Positions 20,358 to 28,334 of a stretch of 64,000 nucleotides of DNA are shown here, in pieces. The notes beneath the pieces are model-generated. The model made no database searches and was not told the DNA's origin. It saw only the letters and a list, made by a program, of their open reading frames with translations. Numbering within the stretch: the stretch's first letter is position 1; each line of letters opens with the position of its first letter. Position numbers and translations under genes: made by a program. Source of the stretch: Nocardioides gilvus (GTDB lineage: Bacteria; Actinomycetota; Actinomycetes; Propionibacteriales; Nocardioidaceae); contig NZ_QHKY01000001.1 in assembly GCF_003194605.1 (NCBI RefSeq), forward strand, positions 62,001 to 126,000. The letters run 5' to 3'.

Positions 20358-22399
20358 CGTCTTCCCTGCCTGAAATCATCGTCGTCGACCACACGGCCGC
20401 GACGGAGGTCGCCGGCCTTGACCCGCTTCTGGTCACGGGCCGCGCGTTCTCGAGCCACCTGGGACGACTCGAGTTGGTAGGGCACCGATGTGACCATGAC
20501 ACCGGGCGCGAACAGCAATCGGCCCTTGAGACGCAGGGCGCTCTGGTTGTGCAGCAGTTGCTCCCACCAGCGTCCCACCACGTACTCGGGGATGTAGACG
20601 GCCACCACCCCCCGAGGAGTGGCCTGTCGGATCGCCTGGGCGTACTCGACGATCGGTCGGGCCACCTCGCGGTAGGGCGAGTGCAGGATCTTGAGTGGGA
20701 TGCCCAGGTCCCGTTCCTCCCAGTCATGCATCAGTTTGGCGGTTGCCGTCCGGTCGGTGTCGACGTAGACCGCCTCGAGCACGTTGGGACGAGTGGCCTT
20801 CGCGAACGCCAGCGCGCGCAGCGTCGGCTTGTGCAGCTGGGAGACCAGCACGATCGCGTGCACCCGGGTCGGCAGTGCCTTGTCCTGCTCGTCCACGGCC
20901 AGCTCGAGCGCGACCTGGGCGTAGTGCTTGTGCACGGCGCGCATCAGCAGGAAGAACGTCCCCATCACCAGCACGGTGATCCACGCTCCGTGGGTGAACT
21001 TCGTGACCAGGACGACGACCAGCACCACGGAGGTGAACGACAGACCGACGGCGTTGATGACGCGCGACCGCTGCATGCGCCCTCGTGCTGCCGGGTCGCG
21101 CTCGGTGCGCAGGTGACGGGTCCAGTGCTTGACCATCCCGAGTTGGCTGAGGGTGAACGAGGTGAACACGCCCACGATGTAGAGCTGGATGAGACGGGTG
21201 ACCTCGGCGTCGAAGGCAACGACGAGGACGATCGACATCGCGCCCAGGAAGACGATGCCGTTGCTGTACGCCAGCCGGTCACCGCGCGAGCCGAGAGCCT
21301 TCGGGAGGAACCCGTCCTCGGCAAGGATCGAGCCGAGGACCGGGAACCCGTTGAACGCCGTGTTGGCCGCCAGCACCAGCACCACCCCGGTGATCATCAC
21401 GACGAGATAGAAACCCGGTGAGAAGTCATTGAAGACTCCGCGGGCGATCTGGGCGACCAGCGGATGCTGGTCGTAGCCGGTGACCGGCGAGCCGTCCGGA
21501 CCGACGAGCCGATCGAGCTCGTACGGGTCGACGAGGCGGATGTCCATCTGCTTGGCCAGCACGATGACGCTCATCATCATCGTGATGGCGATCAGGCCCA
21601 GGAGAGCGAGCGTGGTGGCCGCGTTCTGGCTCTTCGGCTTACGGAACGCCGGCACCCCGTTCGAGATGGCCTCGACGCCCGTCAGCGCTGCGCAGCCGGA
21701 CGAGAAGGCCCTGGCCAGCAGGAGGAGCAGCGCGATGGTGGTGAGCTCGCCCTCGTAGCCGGGTGCCTCCTGGATCCTCAGCCCCGCGCTCTCGACCTCG
21801 GGCAGCGTCCCTCGGTAGAGCCGCAGCAGTCCGTAGCCGCACATCCCCAGGATCGAGAGCATGAAGACGTAGGTGGGGACCGCGAAGTACATGCCCGACT
21901 CTCGTACGCCGCGCAGGTTGAGGGCTGCCAGGAAGGCGATGGTCGCCGAGGCGAAGACTACTTCATGGCCACTCAGGAACGGCACGGCGGCCGACACGTA
22001 GTGGGCACCGGCACTGATGGAGACCGCCACCGTCAGGACGTAGTCGACCAGCAGGGCACTGGCCACCGTCACCCCGGCCGTACGGCCCAGATTGACCTTG
22101 GCTACCTCGTAGTCCCCGCCACCACTCGGGTAGGCGTGGACCGTCTGGCGGTACGAGGCGATCACCGCCGTCATCACGATGGCGACGACGACACCGACCT
22201 GCCACGACATCGTGTAGGCCGAGGCCCCCGCGAGGGAGAGCATGATGAAGATCTCGTCGGGCGCGTACGCCACCGACGAGAGCGCGTCACTGGCGAAGAC
22301 CGGGAGCGCGACCCGTTTCTTGAGCAGCGTCTCCCCCAACTGGGAACTGCGCAGCTTGCGACCCAGAAGGATCCGTTTAGAGACATCACCGACACCCAC
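20354..22399 (-). CDS. APC superfamily transporter, KimA-like (candidate potassium importer)
   Basis: A 681-residue membrane protein: about 12 transmembrane segments (residues 35-480) and a 180-residue cytoplasmic C-terminal domain. The beginning SKRILLGRKLRSSQLGETLL followed by ALPVFASDALSSVAYAPDE is the hallmark of the YdaO/KimA group rather than of ordinary amino-acid permeases; B. subtilis KimA is a high-affinity K+ importer whose C-terminal UspA-like domain binds c-di-AMP. Its position, divergent from ceoB/ceoC 70 bases away, supports potassium. The GTG start is seven bases after TAGCCT (leaderless). Open frame continues further upstream across ceoB antisense and is not part of the protein. 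Confidence 0.82.
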   Translation of the reverse strand: MGVGDVSKRILLGRKLRSSQLGETLLKKRVALPVFASDALSSVAYAPDEIFIMLSLAGASAYTMSWQVGVVVAIVMTAVIASYRQTVHAYPSGGGDYEVAKVNLGRTAGVTVASALLVDYVLTVAVSISAGAHYVSAAVPFLSGHEVVFASATIAFLAALNLRGVRESGMYFAVPTYVFMLSILGMCGYGLLRLYRGTLPEVESAGLRIQEAPGYEGELTTIALLLLLARAFSSGCAALTGVEAISNGVPAFRKPKSQNAATTLALLGLIAITMMMSVIVLAKQMDIRLVDPYELDRLVGPDGSPVTGYDQHPLVAQIARGVFNDFSPGFYLVVMITGVVLVLAANTAFNGFPVLGSILAEDGFLPKALGSRGDRLAYSNGIVFLGAMSIVLVVAFDAEVTRLIQLYIVGVFTSFTLSQLGMVKHWTRHLRTERDPAARGRMQRSRVINAVGLSFTSVVLVVVLVTKFTHGAWITVLVMGTFFLLMRAVHKHYAQVALELAVDEQDKALPTRVHAIVLVSQLHKPTLRALAFAKATRPNVLEAVYVDTDRTATAKLMHDWEERDLGIPLKILHSPYREVARPIVEYAQAIRQATPRGVVAVYIPEYVVGRWWEQLLHNQSALRLKGRLLFAPGVMVTSVPYQLESSQVARERAARDQKRVKAGDLRRGRVVDDDDFRQGRR

Positions 22400-22406
22400 G
22401 CAAGGA

Positions 22407-22412
22407 AGGCTA
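22407..22412 (-). promoter_or_regulatory. -10 element of the KimA-like gene, leaderless
   Basis: TAGCCT on the minus strand, seven bases before the GTG at 22399. It fixes a start for which no ribosome site is visible. Confidence 0.6.
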
Positions 22413-22457
22413 AGCCCTAAAGCTCCGCGGCGCGGCCCCGCGCGGCCGCTTCCGGTA

Positions 22458-22463
22458 TAGCGT
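22458..22463 (+). promoter_or_regulatory. -10 element of ceoB, leaderless
   Basis: TAGCGT, six bases before the GTG at 22470. With the divergent element at 22407 it makes a compact back-to-back promoter pair. Confidence 0.65.
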
Positions 22464-22469
22464 GGAGCC

Positions 22470-23132
22470 GTGCACGTCGTGATCATGGGTTGTGGCCGAG
22501 TCGGTTCCACCCTCGCCCGAAGCCTCGAGGACCGCAACCACACGGTGTCGGTCATCGACACCGACCCCGACTCCTTCCGTCGTCTGGGGGCTGACTTCAA
22601 CGGCGACAAGATCACCGGGGTGGGCTTCGACCAGGGAGTCCTGGAGAAGGCAGGCATCAGACGTGCCGATGCGTTCGCCGCCGTCTCGAGCGGGGACAAC
22701 TCCAACATCATCGCCGCGCGTGTCGCGCGTGAGACCTTCGACATCGCGCAGGTGGTGGCCCGGATCTACGACCCGGGTCGCGCCGAGGTCTACACCCGGC
22801 TGGGGATCACCACCGTCGCCACGGTGAGGTGGACCGCCGACCAGATGTTGCGCAGGATCCTCCCGGCCGGGGCCGAGCCGGACTTCCGCGACCACGCCGG
22901 GACCATCAGGTTGGACCAGGTGCCGGTGACGAACGAGTGGATCGGTCAACGCACCGTCAACTTCCAGATGCAGACCCGCAGCCGAATCGCCTGGATCGAC
23001 CGTCTGGGAGAAGGCATGCTGCCCCACCGCGACTCAGTGATCCAGGAGGGCGACATCCTCCACCTCGTGATGCGCGAGGAGACCGCTGCGGAGACGTACC
23101 GGACCATCGAGCAGGGCCCCGAGGAAGACTGA
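22470..23132 (+). CDS. ceoB: TrkA-type potassium uptake regulatory protein CeoB
   Basis: A 220-residue RCK protein: N-terminal Rossmann NAD/ATP-binding domain with GCGRVGSTLA (7-16) and the acidic IDTDPDSF end of beta-2, then an RCK_C domain from about 140. Such proteins gate ion channels or transporters from the cytoplasmic side. It corresponds to Rv2691. Transcription appears leaderless, and ceoC follows after two bases. No TrkH/KtrB pore gene is in the window; the divergent KimA-like transporter is the nearest candidate partner. Confidence 0.9.
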   Translation: MHVVIMGCGRVGSTLARSLEDRNHTVSVIDTDPDSFRRLGADFNGDKITGVGFDQGVLEKAGIRRADAFAAVSSGDNSNIIAARVARETFDIAQVVARIYDPGRAEVYTRLGITTVATVRWTADQMLRRILPAGAEPDFRDHAGTIRLDQVPVTNEWIGQRTVNFQMQTRSRIAWIDRLGEGMLPHRDSVIQEGDILHLVMREETAAETYRTIEQGPEED

Positions 23133-23134
23133 GT

Positions 23135-23800
23135 ATGCGTGTTGCCATCGCCGGAGCCGGCGCCGTCGGGCGGGCCATCGCCCGAGAGCTGATCGAGAGC
23201 GGGCACGAGGTGCTCCTGATCGACCGCAGCGTCACTGCGGTCAAGCCGGAACGAGTGCCGGAGGCCACCTGGCTGCTGGCGGACTGCTGCGAGCTCTCGT
23301 CGCTCGAGGAGGCCCGGCTGGACACCTGCGACGTGGTGATCGCCGCGACCGGTGACGACAAGGCCAACCTGGTCACCTCGTTGCTGGCGAAGACCGAGTT
23401 CGGAGTCCCCCGCACGGTGGGCCGCGTCAACCACCCCGACAACGAATGGCTCTTCACCGAGGCCTGGGGGGTGGACGTCAACGTCTCGACTCCCCGGATC
23501 ATGTCCGCCCTGGTCGAGGAGGCGGTCACGGTCGGTGACCTCGTGCGGCTCTTCACCTTCCGCAAGGGCAACGCCAACCTCGTGGAGATGACCCTGCCCG
23601 ACGACTCCCCCTACGTCGGCCGACCGGCCGGGCTCGTCCCCCTGCCGGAAAACTGCCTCCTGGTGACGATCCTGCGCGACGGACAGGTCTACCCTCCGAG
23701 CGCCGACCAACCCCTGGAGTCAGGCGACGAGTTGCTCTTCGTCATCGGTGAGGACTCCGAGGACGAGCTGCAGCGGTTGCTCGCCCCTCGTCACGCCTGA
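23135..23800 (+). CDS. ceoC: TrkA-type potassium uptake regulatory protein CeoC
   Basis: A 221-residue paralogue of CeoB, with GAGAVGRAIA (7-16) in the Rossmann domain and an RCK_C domain at the end. The ATG lies two bases past the ceoB stop. Two single-RCK proteins in tandem suggest a hetero-octameric ring. The last ten bases overlap the end of the converging DUF3159 gene. Equivalent to Rv2692. Confidence 0.9.
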   Translation: MRVAIAGAGAVGRAIARELIESGHEVLLIDRSVTAVKPERVPEATWLLADCCELSSLEEARLDTCDVVIAATGDDKANLVTSLLAKTEFGVPRTVGRVNHPDNEWLFTEAWGVDVNVSTPRIMSALVEEAVTVGDLVRLFTFRKGNANLVEMTLPDDSPYVGRPAGLVPLPENCLLVTILRDGQVYPPSADQPLESGDELLFVIGEDSEDELQRLLAPRHA

Positions 23801-24543
23801 CTGGGAGAGGCAGTGGGACCCACATCGGCGAGCGGCGTGTGGTTGCGACCCAACAGCCACACCATCGCCGCCAGGGCGGCCAGCTGCAGCGGCCATCCCA
23901 ACGCGATCTTCATCAGTCCCAACGTGGCAACTGCAGCGTCCGGGTTCATCGCGGCTGACTTGCCGGCCAGGTAGACGGGCGCCTGCACGGCGACGCGCAG
24001 CACGCAAGGGATGACCAGCACCCAGGTCAGCAACGTGCTCAACCGGACGATCTGACGGTCCTGGTGCCACGCGGTGGGATCGCCCGTCACGCTGCCGACC
24101 ATGAAACCGACCAGAGGCCACCCGACCAGGCAGGTGAAGCCGAGGACGACTGCGTAACCGCCGTTGTAGAGGATGCCGGGCAGGAAGTAGGCCAGAGCCT
24201 GGTCCTCGGCTGACCCGCCGGAGGCGGCCGAGCGCTGCACGAAGAACCACCCCAGGGCGATCCCGAAGAGGGCGTTCACGCAGAACTGGACCGAAGAACG
24301 TTGCACCACCCGGATCGCGAGCAGGATGACCGCGGCACCGACGCTCACGACGAGCGCCGTACGCAGGTCCCGTCCGATCAGCCAGGTGAGAGTGAACAGG
24401 ATGGTGGGCACGGCCGCCTCGACCATGCCGCGCCGCCCGCCGAGCGCCTGCCCCAACTGGCGGCGTACGAGAGCCTCGACGGTCTCTACATCACCTGGGC
24501 GTTCGCCGAGTGCCTCGTCGGTCCCCCGCTCCTGCTCGTTCAC
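23791..24543 (-). CDS. DUF3159 membrane protein
   Basis: A 250-residue integral membrane protein with about six hydrophobic segments (VPTILFTLTWLIG, ALVVSVGAAVILLAI, VNALFGIALGWFF, GGYAVVLGFTCLVGWPLVG, LTWVLVIPCVLRVAV, LGWPLQLAALAAMVWLL) and an acidic N-terminus. It matches DUF3159 (Rv2693c). Function unknown; the constant position beside ceoBC and the dut operon is the main clue. The GTG start overlaps the stop of the OB-fold gene (GTGA), making it the last gene of the dut operon. Confidence 0.85.
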   Translation of the reverse strand: MNEQERGTDEALGERPGDVETVEALVRRQLGQALGGRRGMVEAAVPTILFTLTWLIGRDLRTALVVSVGAAVILLAIRVVQRSSVQFCVNALFGIALGWFFVQRSAASGGSAEDQALAYFLPGILYNGGYAVVLGFTCLVGWPLVGFMVGSVTGDPTAWHQDRQIVRLSTLLTWVLVIPCVLRVAVQAPVYLAGKSAAMNPDAAVATLGLMKIALGWPLQLAALAAMVWLLGRNHTPLADVGPTASPSQA

Positions 24544-24902
24544 GGCATCAGCTCATATCGTGGGTTGTAGATGATCCGACGACCGTCGTGGATCCCGATC
24601 CGGCCGGTGGCGCTCAATGATCGTCCGGGCTCGATACCGAGGATCCGGCGGCGCCCCAACCAGACGAGCGTGACCGTGCCCGTCCCGTCGTCCAGATCCG
24701 CCTCCAGCGTAGGCACGCCACCTCGTGGCATCAGGGTGACCGCACGCAGGCTGCCGCGCAGCGTCACGGGCTGGCGGTCGGGAGCCTCGGCGATCCGGAG
24801 CGTGCCCGCGCCGCCGTACTGCTTGCGCAGGTCGCGGATCTCCTGGTCACCGGAGTCGGCCCAGCTCGAGATGGCACCGCGCAGACGCCGTGGGGTGGCC
24901 AC
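24540..24902 (-). CDS. OB-fold nucleic-acid-binding domain protein
   Basis: A 120-residue protein whose second half (about 46-115) reads as an OB-fold: VTLRGSLRAVTLMP, LEADLDDGTGTVTLVWLGRR and GIEPGRSLSATGRIG, as in tRNA-anti/RecG-wedge type domains. Function unknown; equivalent to Rv2694c. I chose the GTG at 24902 because GGAG lies eight bases before it; a GTG nine bases earlier overlaps the DUF3710 stop and is also possible. It is the third gene of the dut-DUF3710-OB-DUF3159 operon. Confidence 0.82.
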   Translation of the reverse strand: MATPRRLRGAISSWADSGDQEIRDLRKQYGGAGTLRIAEAPDRQPVTLRGSLRAVTLMPRGGVPTLEADLDDGTGTVTLVWLGRRRILGIEPGRSLSATGRIGIHDGRRIIYNPRYELMP

Positions 24903-24903
24903 C

Positions 24904-25536
24904 TCACTCACTCCGTCGGGCTTCGGGCGGCATGACGAACGGCAGTTGGGTCGCCAGCGGCATCGCCAGGTCTCCGCGGCGGACGGCCACGAGCGAGAGC
25001 GCGTGCTCCCACTGGTCCGAGTTGTCGGGCTCGATCGCTGGACGCCCCAAGAAGGTGGCGCGCAGCATCCACCGGGGACCGTCCACACCGACGATGCGAG
25101 AAATCTGGACGTCCGAGGCAGGGTTCTTGCGGTCCACCGGCACCTTGCAGAGGAGTTCGGTCCCGAAGCGGCCCTCACGCTCACTGGTCTCACCGCCCCG
25201 TCGTGCCACGTCCTGGGCTATCTGCGGACGGACCTCGTCCCACAACCCGCCCGTACGCGGCGCCGCGAACGCCTGGAACTCGATGGCGCCCTCCTCGCCC
25301 GCCAGGATCACTGCGGCAACCTCGTTGCTCTTCTCGTTCACCTGGAGCCGCAGGTCGCACCCCTGCACCGGGGCCACCAGGAGCGCCCCCAGGTCCACCC
25401 GGTCGATGTCGTCGGGGATCTGGTTGACGTCGTACGGCCCTGGTCCGGCCGGAGCGGATTCGGCAGGAGCGGATTCGGTGCTGGCCGGAGCGGGCGCGGA
25501 ACCAGGTGCTGGGGTGGACTTGCGGCGGAACTTCAC
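24904..25536 (-). CDS. DUF3710 protein
   Basis: A 210-residue cytoplasmic protein. After a basic start there is an Ala/Pro/Ser/Glu repeat linker (about 9-34), then the conserved body with YDVNQIPDD, VDLGALLVAP and GPRWMLRATFLGRPA. Known as DUF3710 (Rv2696c); no function is established. It starts 31 bases after dut and ends one base before the OB-fold gene. Confidence 0.88.
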   Translation of the reverse strand: MKFRRKSTPAPGSAPAPASTESAPAESAPAGPGPYDVNQIPDDIDRVDLGALLVAPVQGCDLRLQVNEKSNEVAAVILAGEEGAIEFQAFAAPRTGGLWDEVRPQIAQDVARRGGETSEREGRFGTELLCKVPVDRKNPASDVQISRIVGVDGPRWMLRATFLGRPAIEPDNSDQWEHALSLVAVRRGDLAMPLATQLPFVMPPEARRSE

Positions 25537-25567
25537 GGGTGATGCCTCCTGCAGGAACGAGTGGGCC

Positions 25568-26047
25568 TCAGGCCGGGGCGGACTGCCCGGCGACGGAGGT
25601 GAAGCCTCCGGTGGAACCGTAACCCCCGGCGCCCCGGACCGAGTCGGAGAGCGCCTCCACCTCGACGAAGCGAGCGCGCTCGAACCGCTGGATGACCAAC
25701 TGGGCGATCCTGTCCCCGCGCGCGAGGCTGAGTGTCTCCGTGAGGTCGTGGTTGATCAGCAGCACCTTGATCTCTCCACGGTAGCCCGCGTCGACGGTGC
25801 CGGGAGTGTTCACGATGGACAGGCCGTGCCTGGCGGCCAGACCCGACCTCGGGTGGATCAGGGCGACGTATCCGTCCGGCAGTGCCACGGCGACCCCCGT
25901 GGGGACCAGGGCTCGCTCTCCGGGTGCCAGAGTGATGTCGACGGTGGTGCGCAGGTCGGCCCCCGCGTCGCCGGGATGTGCGTACGACGGCAACGGGAGC
26001 CCGGCGTCAAGCCGGAGGATCTGGACGTCCAGGGAGACTTCACTCAC
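25568..26047 (-). CDS. dut: deoxyuridine 5'-triphosphate nucleotidohydrolase
   Basis: Hydrolyses dUTP to dUMP and pyrophosphate, keeping uracil out of DNA and feeding dTMP synthesis. The 159-residue trimeric dUTPase shows all five motifs: DAGADL (27-32), PRSGLA (66-71), [11 protein letters not shown] (83-93), [10 protein letters not shown] (110-119) and the C-terminal [10 protein letters not shown] (138-147) that closes over the active site. The GTG start follows TAGGGT by eight bases. First gene of a four-gene operon with DUF3710, an OB-fold protein and DUF3159. Confidence 0.96.
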   Translation of the reverse strand: MSEVSLDVQILRLDAGLPLPSYAHPGDAGADLRTTVDITLAPGERALVPTGVAVALPDGYVALIHPRSGLAARHGLSIVNTPGTVDAGYRGEIKVLLINHDLTETLSLARGDRIAQLVIQRFERARFVEVEALSDSVRGAGGYGSTGGFTSVAGQSAPA

Positions 26048-26055
26048 GTCGTCAG

Positions 26056-26061
26056 ACCCTA
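26056..26061 (-). promoter_or_regulatory. -10 element of the dut operon, nearly leaderless
   Basis: TAGGGT on the minus strand, eight bases before the GTG at 26047, so the transcript should begin one or two bases before the start codon. Confidence 0.5.
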
Positions 26062-26137
26062 CCGGGGTCCACCACCCGGGACCCAGCGGCAGACAGGGGT
26101 CGCCGCACCTGCCCGCGGTCCCCGCCCGTCGCCCCCC

Positions 26138-26143
26138 TAGGCT
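26138..26143 (+). promoter_or_regulatory. -10 element of the DUF3093 gene, leaderless
   Basis: TAGGCT, six bases before the GTG at 26150. Together with the dut element it makes the 102-base gap a divergent promoter region. Confidence 0.6.
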
Positions 26144-26149
26144 TGAGGG

Positions 26150-26611
26150 GTGGAGTACTCCGAACGCCTGCACGTTCCGCTGCGGTGGTGGGTCCAGGGC
26201 ACGATGCTGGTCGCCACCTTCTGGCTGACCCTTCTGGTGGCCCTGCCCGAACCCCTGGCGTGGGCGCTCACCGCGGTGGCGCTGGTCGCGATGGCCGCGG
26301 CATTCCTCGCGTACGGCGCCCGTGTCAGTGTGGACGGCTCCCGACTCAGGGCAGGCAAGGCCCACATCGGGATCGAGCACCTGGGCGCCGCCGAGGCCCT
26401 GGACAAGGACGAGACGAGACGGGTCGCCGGTGTCGAGGCCGATGCCCGAGCGCACCTGGTGCTGCGCCCCTACCTCAAGCGGTCGGTCCGGGTCGTCATC
26501 ACCGATCCCGACGACTCCACCCCCTACTGGCTGATCAGCACCCGCCACCCCGACGCCCTGGTCAGCGCTCTCGACGCCGCTGGCAGGGCCACGAACAGCT
26601 CCGTTCGCTAG
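26150..26611 (+). CDS. DUF3093 membrane protein
   Basis: A 153-residue protein with two adjacent transmembrane segments (about 17-55) followed by a cytoplasmic domain of about 95 residues containing the conserved [13 protein letters not shown] and YWLISTRHP segments. It matches DUF3093 (Rv2698), always beside dut; function unknown. The GTG start is supported by a leaderless promoter. A DUF4235 gene follows after 28 bases. Confidence 0.85.
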   Translation: MEYSERLHVPLRWWVQGTMLVATFWLTLLVALPEPLAWALTAVALVAMAAAFLAYGARVSVDGSRLRAGKAHIGIEHLGAAEALDKDETRRVAGVEADARAHLVLRPYLKRSVRVVITDPDDSTPYWLISTRHPDALVSALDAAGRATNSSVR

Positions 26612-26639
26612 TCTCGACCCCGACCCTCAGGAGGAAGAA

Positions 26640-26957
26640 ATGGCATCAGGATCCAAGGTCTGGAGCGTCATGTCGCTCGCCGCGGCGCTCGGCGCGGCTG
26701 CGATCACGAAGAAGGCGCTCGACCAGTCGTGGCGTGTGACCACGGGCAAGAACCCCCCGGCCAACCCAGCCGATCCCGACGTGGACCTGTGGGAGGCAGT
26801 CATGTGGGCGGCGGTGAGCGGTACCGCGATCGCGGTGGCCCGGATGCTCGCAGCCCGCAAGGCAGCGAACTACTACGCGCAGTCGACCGGCCACCTCCCG
26901 CCCGGTCTCCAGAAGGATGGCCAGGACGCTGACAAGGCCGAGGCACAGACGCCCTGA
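26640..26957 (+). CDS. DUF4235 membrane protein
   Basis: A 105-residue protein with two short hydrophobic segments (about 8-24 and 53-70) linked by a polar stretch with NPPANPADPDV, the usual DUF4235 layout. Function unknown. An AGGAGG-type ribosome site lies before the ATG. It follows the DUF3093 gene closely and ends at a very strong terminator. Confidence 0.85.
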   Translation: MASGSKVWSVMSLAAALGAAAITKKALDQSWRVTTGKNPPANPADPDVDLWEAVMWAAVSGTAIAVARMLAARKAANYYAQSTGHLPPGLQKDGQDADKAEAQTP

Positions 26958-26984
26958 CCCTGCGGACAGCCTTCACCTCGTCCG

Positions 26985-27028
26985 ACGACGGAAGCCGTGC
27001 CCCCACGCGGGGGCACGGCTTCCGTCGT
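26985..27028. terminator. bidirectional terminator, 20-bp perfect stem
   Basis: Bases 26985-27004 pair perfectly with 27009-27028 around the loop ACGC. It lies between the converging DUF4235 and DUF4193 genes, and its symmetry allows it to work on both strands even without T-runs. Confidence 0.85.
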
Positions 27029-27046
27029 ACTGGGGTGCGCTGAGCG

Positions 27047-27337
27047 TCAGATGCAGTCGCGGCAGATGACCTTGGTCGCGTCCGCCAACTGCGAGCGGTG
27101 GTGGACCAGGAAGCAACTCATGCAGGTGAACTCGTCCTCCTGCTTGGGCTTCACCTCGACCGCGAGCTCTTCGTGCGAGAGGTCGGCGCCGGGCAACTCG
27201 AAGGACTCCGCCGCTTCGGTCTCGTCCTCGTCGACCTTGCCGGAGTTCTTGTCGTGCCTTCGCGCCTTGAGCTCTTCGATGCTCTCTTCGCTCTGGTCTT
27301 CCTCAGTCTTGCGTGGTGCGTCGTAGTCGGTCGCCAT
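27047..27337 (-). CDS. DUF4193 zinc-ribbon protein
   Basis: A 96-residue very acidic protein with a C-terminal treble of cysteines arranged as two CxxC pairs (Cys72/75 and Cys92/95: CMSC and CRDC), a typical zinc ribbon. It matches DUF4193 (Rv2699c), conserved in actinobacteria and of unknown function. I chose the ATG giving MATDYDAP; a longer frame adds 17 unconserved residues. A GGAAT-N18-GTT element about 110-140 bases upstream suggests control by a SigR/SigH-type factor, and the CxxC pairs fit thiol stress. Confidence 0.88.
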   Translation of the reverse strand: MATDYDAPRKTEEDQSEESIEELKARRHDKNSGKVDEDETEAAESFELPGADLSHEELAVEVKPKQEDEFTCMSCFLVHHRSQLADATKVICRDCI

Positions 27338-27453
27338 CTCTTCTTCCAGTTTCCCGAACTCGTGTGCCGTACTTAGGTCCCGAGCCATTCTCGGCGCGAG
27401 GATTGTGCATCACGGAGCCGCGAAATGCAGCACCGTCTAACGCGTGTGGGACA

Positions 27454-27479
27454 AACAGAATCGAACCGCGCCCTATTCC
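27454..27479 (-). promoter_or_regulatory. SigR/SigH-type promoter before the DUF4193 gene
   Basis: On the minus strand GGAAT (27479-27475), exactly 18 bases, then GTT (27456-27454). Known SigR (Streptomyces) and SigH (Mycobacterium) promoters use GGAAT/GGGAAY with GTT at this spacing. It lies in the 172-base gap after suhB. Predicted leader is about 110 bases. Confidence 0.65.
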
Positions 27480-27509
27480 TACCTCGCGGGCGCGCGGGCC
27501 AATCCTCAT

Positions 27510-28334
27510 TCAGAGCAGGAATCCCGCTGCTGCGAGATCGGAGACGAAACCGTCCCACCCCGCAGCCGGGGCCGCAACCACCACCGACTCTTTCGGCCAT
27601 CCTTCGAGACGGCCGAGGTGTCCGGGCAGCAGTTCGAACCGGCCACCGGCCTCCGTGACCACCAGCCGTCCCGCAGCCCAGTCCCACGGGCGGGGGCCCT
27701 CCTCGACGTACCCGTCGGCCATCCCCTCCGCCACGTGACACAGGTCGAGTGCGCACGAGCCCATCCGCCGGATGTCCCGCACCACGGGCAGCAGTCGCGC
27801 CACGCAAGCTCCCTGGTGCGCCCTCACCTCAGAGCGGTACCCGAAGCCCGTCAGGACGAGCCGCGAGCCGGAATCTGTCGCCGCTCGCACCTGCAGCCGC
27901 ACCCCGTCCTTCGTCGCGCCACACCCGAGCGCGGCGGCGTACACATGTCCCTTGACCACGTCGACCACGGCGGCGGCAACGGGCGCGCCGTCGACCTCGG
28001 CCGCGACCGAGACGGCGTACTCCCCGATGCCGTAGAGCAGGTTGACGGTCCCGTCGACAGGGTCGACGACCCATCGGACGCCGGAGGTGCCGGAGGTGTC
28101 CCCCTCCTCCTCGCCCAGGACCGCGTCATCAGGACGCGCCACGGCGATGAGTTCGCGGATCAGGGCTTCACTGCGGCGATCCAGCTCCGTCACCACGTCC
28201 ACCCGGCTGCTCTTCGTGGCGGCCACCTCGACGCCTGCCTGGGCCCCGACTCGTACGAGATCCGCAGCGCGGCTGGCCACCTCGACGGCCAGGTCCCGCA
28301 GACCGGCTGGGTCCACGTCCGGGGGAAGGGTCAC
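27510..28334 (-). CDS. suhB: inositol monophosphatase family protein
   Basis: A 274-residue Mg2+-dependent phosphatase. The metal-site motifs are present: GEEEG near residue 74-78, [11 protein letters not shown] near 88-98 and PWDWAAG near 216-222. The likely substrate is inositol 1-phosphate, feeding phosphatidylinositol and mycothiol synthesis, but related enzymes act on fructose 1,6-bisphosphate or PAP. Position matches Rv2701c. The GTG start overlaps the ferrochelatase stop (GTGA). The DUF4193 gene downstream appears to have its own promoter. Confidence 0.88.
   Translation of the reverse strand: MTLPPDVDPAGLRDLAVEVASRAADLVRVGAQAGVEVAATKSSRVDVVTELDRRSEALIRELIAVARPDDAVLGEEEGDTSGTSGVRWVVDPVDGTVNLLYGIGEYAVSVAAEVDGAPVAAAVVDVVKGHVYAAALGCGATKDGVRLQVRAATDSGSRLVLTGFGYRSEVRAHQGACVARLLPVVRDIRRMGSCALDLCHVAEGMADGYVEEGPRPWDWAAGRLVVTEAGGRFELLPGHLGRLEGWPKESVVVAAPAAGWDGFVSDLAAAGFLL

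Noticed and set aside
20354..22744. Extended reading of the KimA-like gene to 22744
   Set aside because: The extra 115 residues would run antisense through ceoB and have no transporter similarity; the GTG at 22399 with its -10 hexamer is the better start.
27454..27480. GGTTCGATTC on the minus strand resembles a tRNA T-loop
   Set aside because: No acceptor, D or anticodon stem can be drawn around it. The segment is explained better as the spacer of the GGAAT-N18-GTT promoter.
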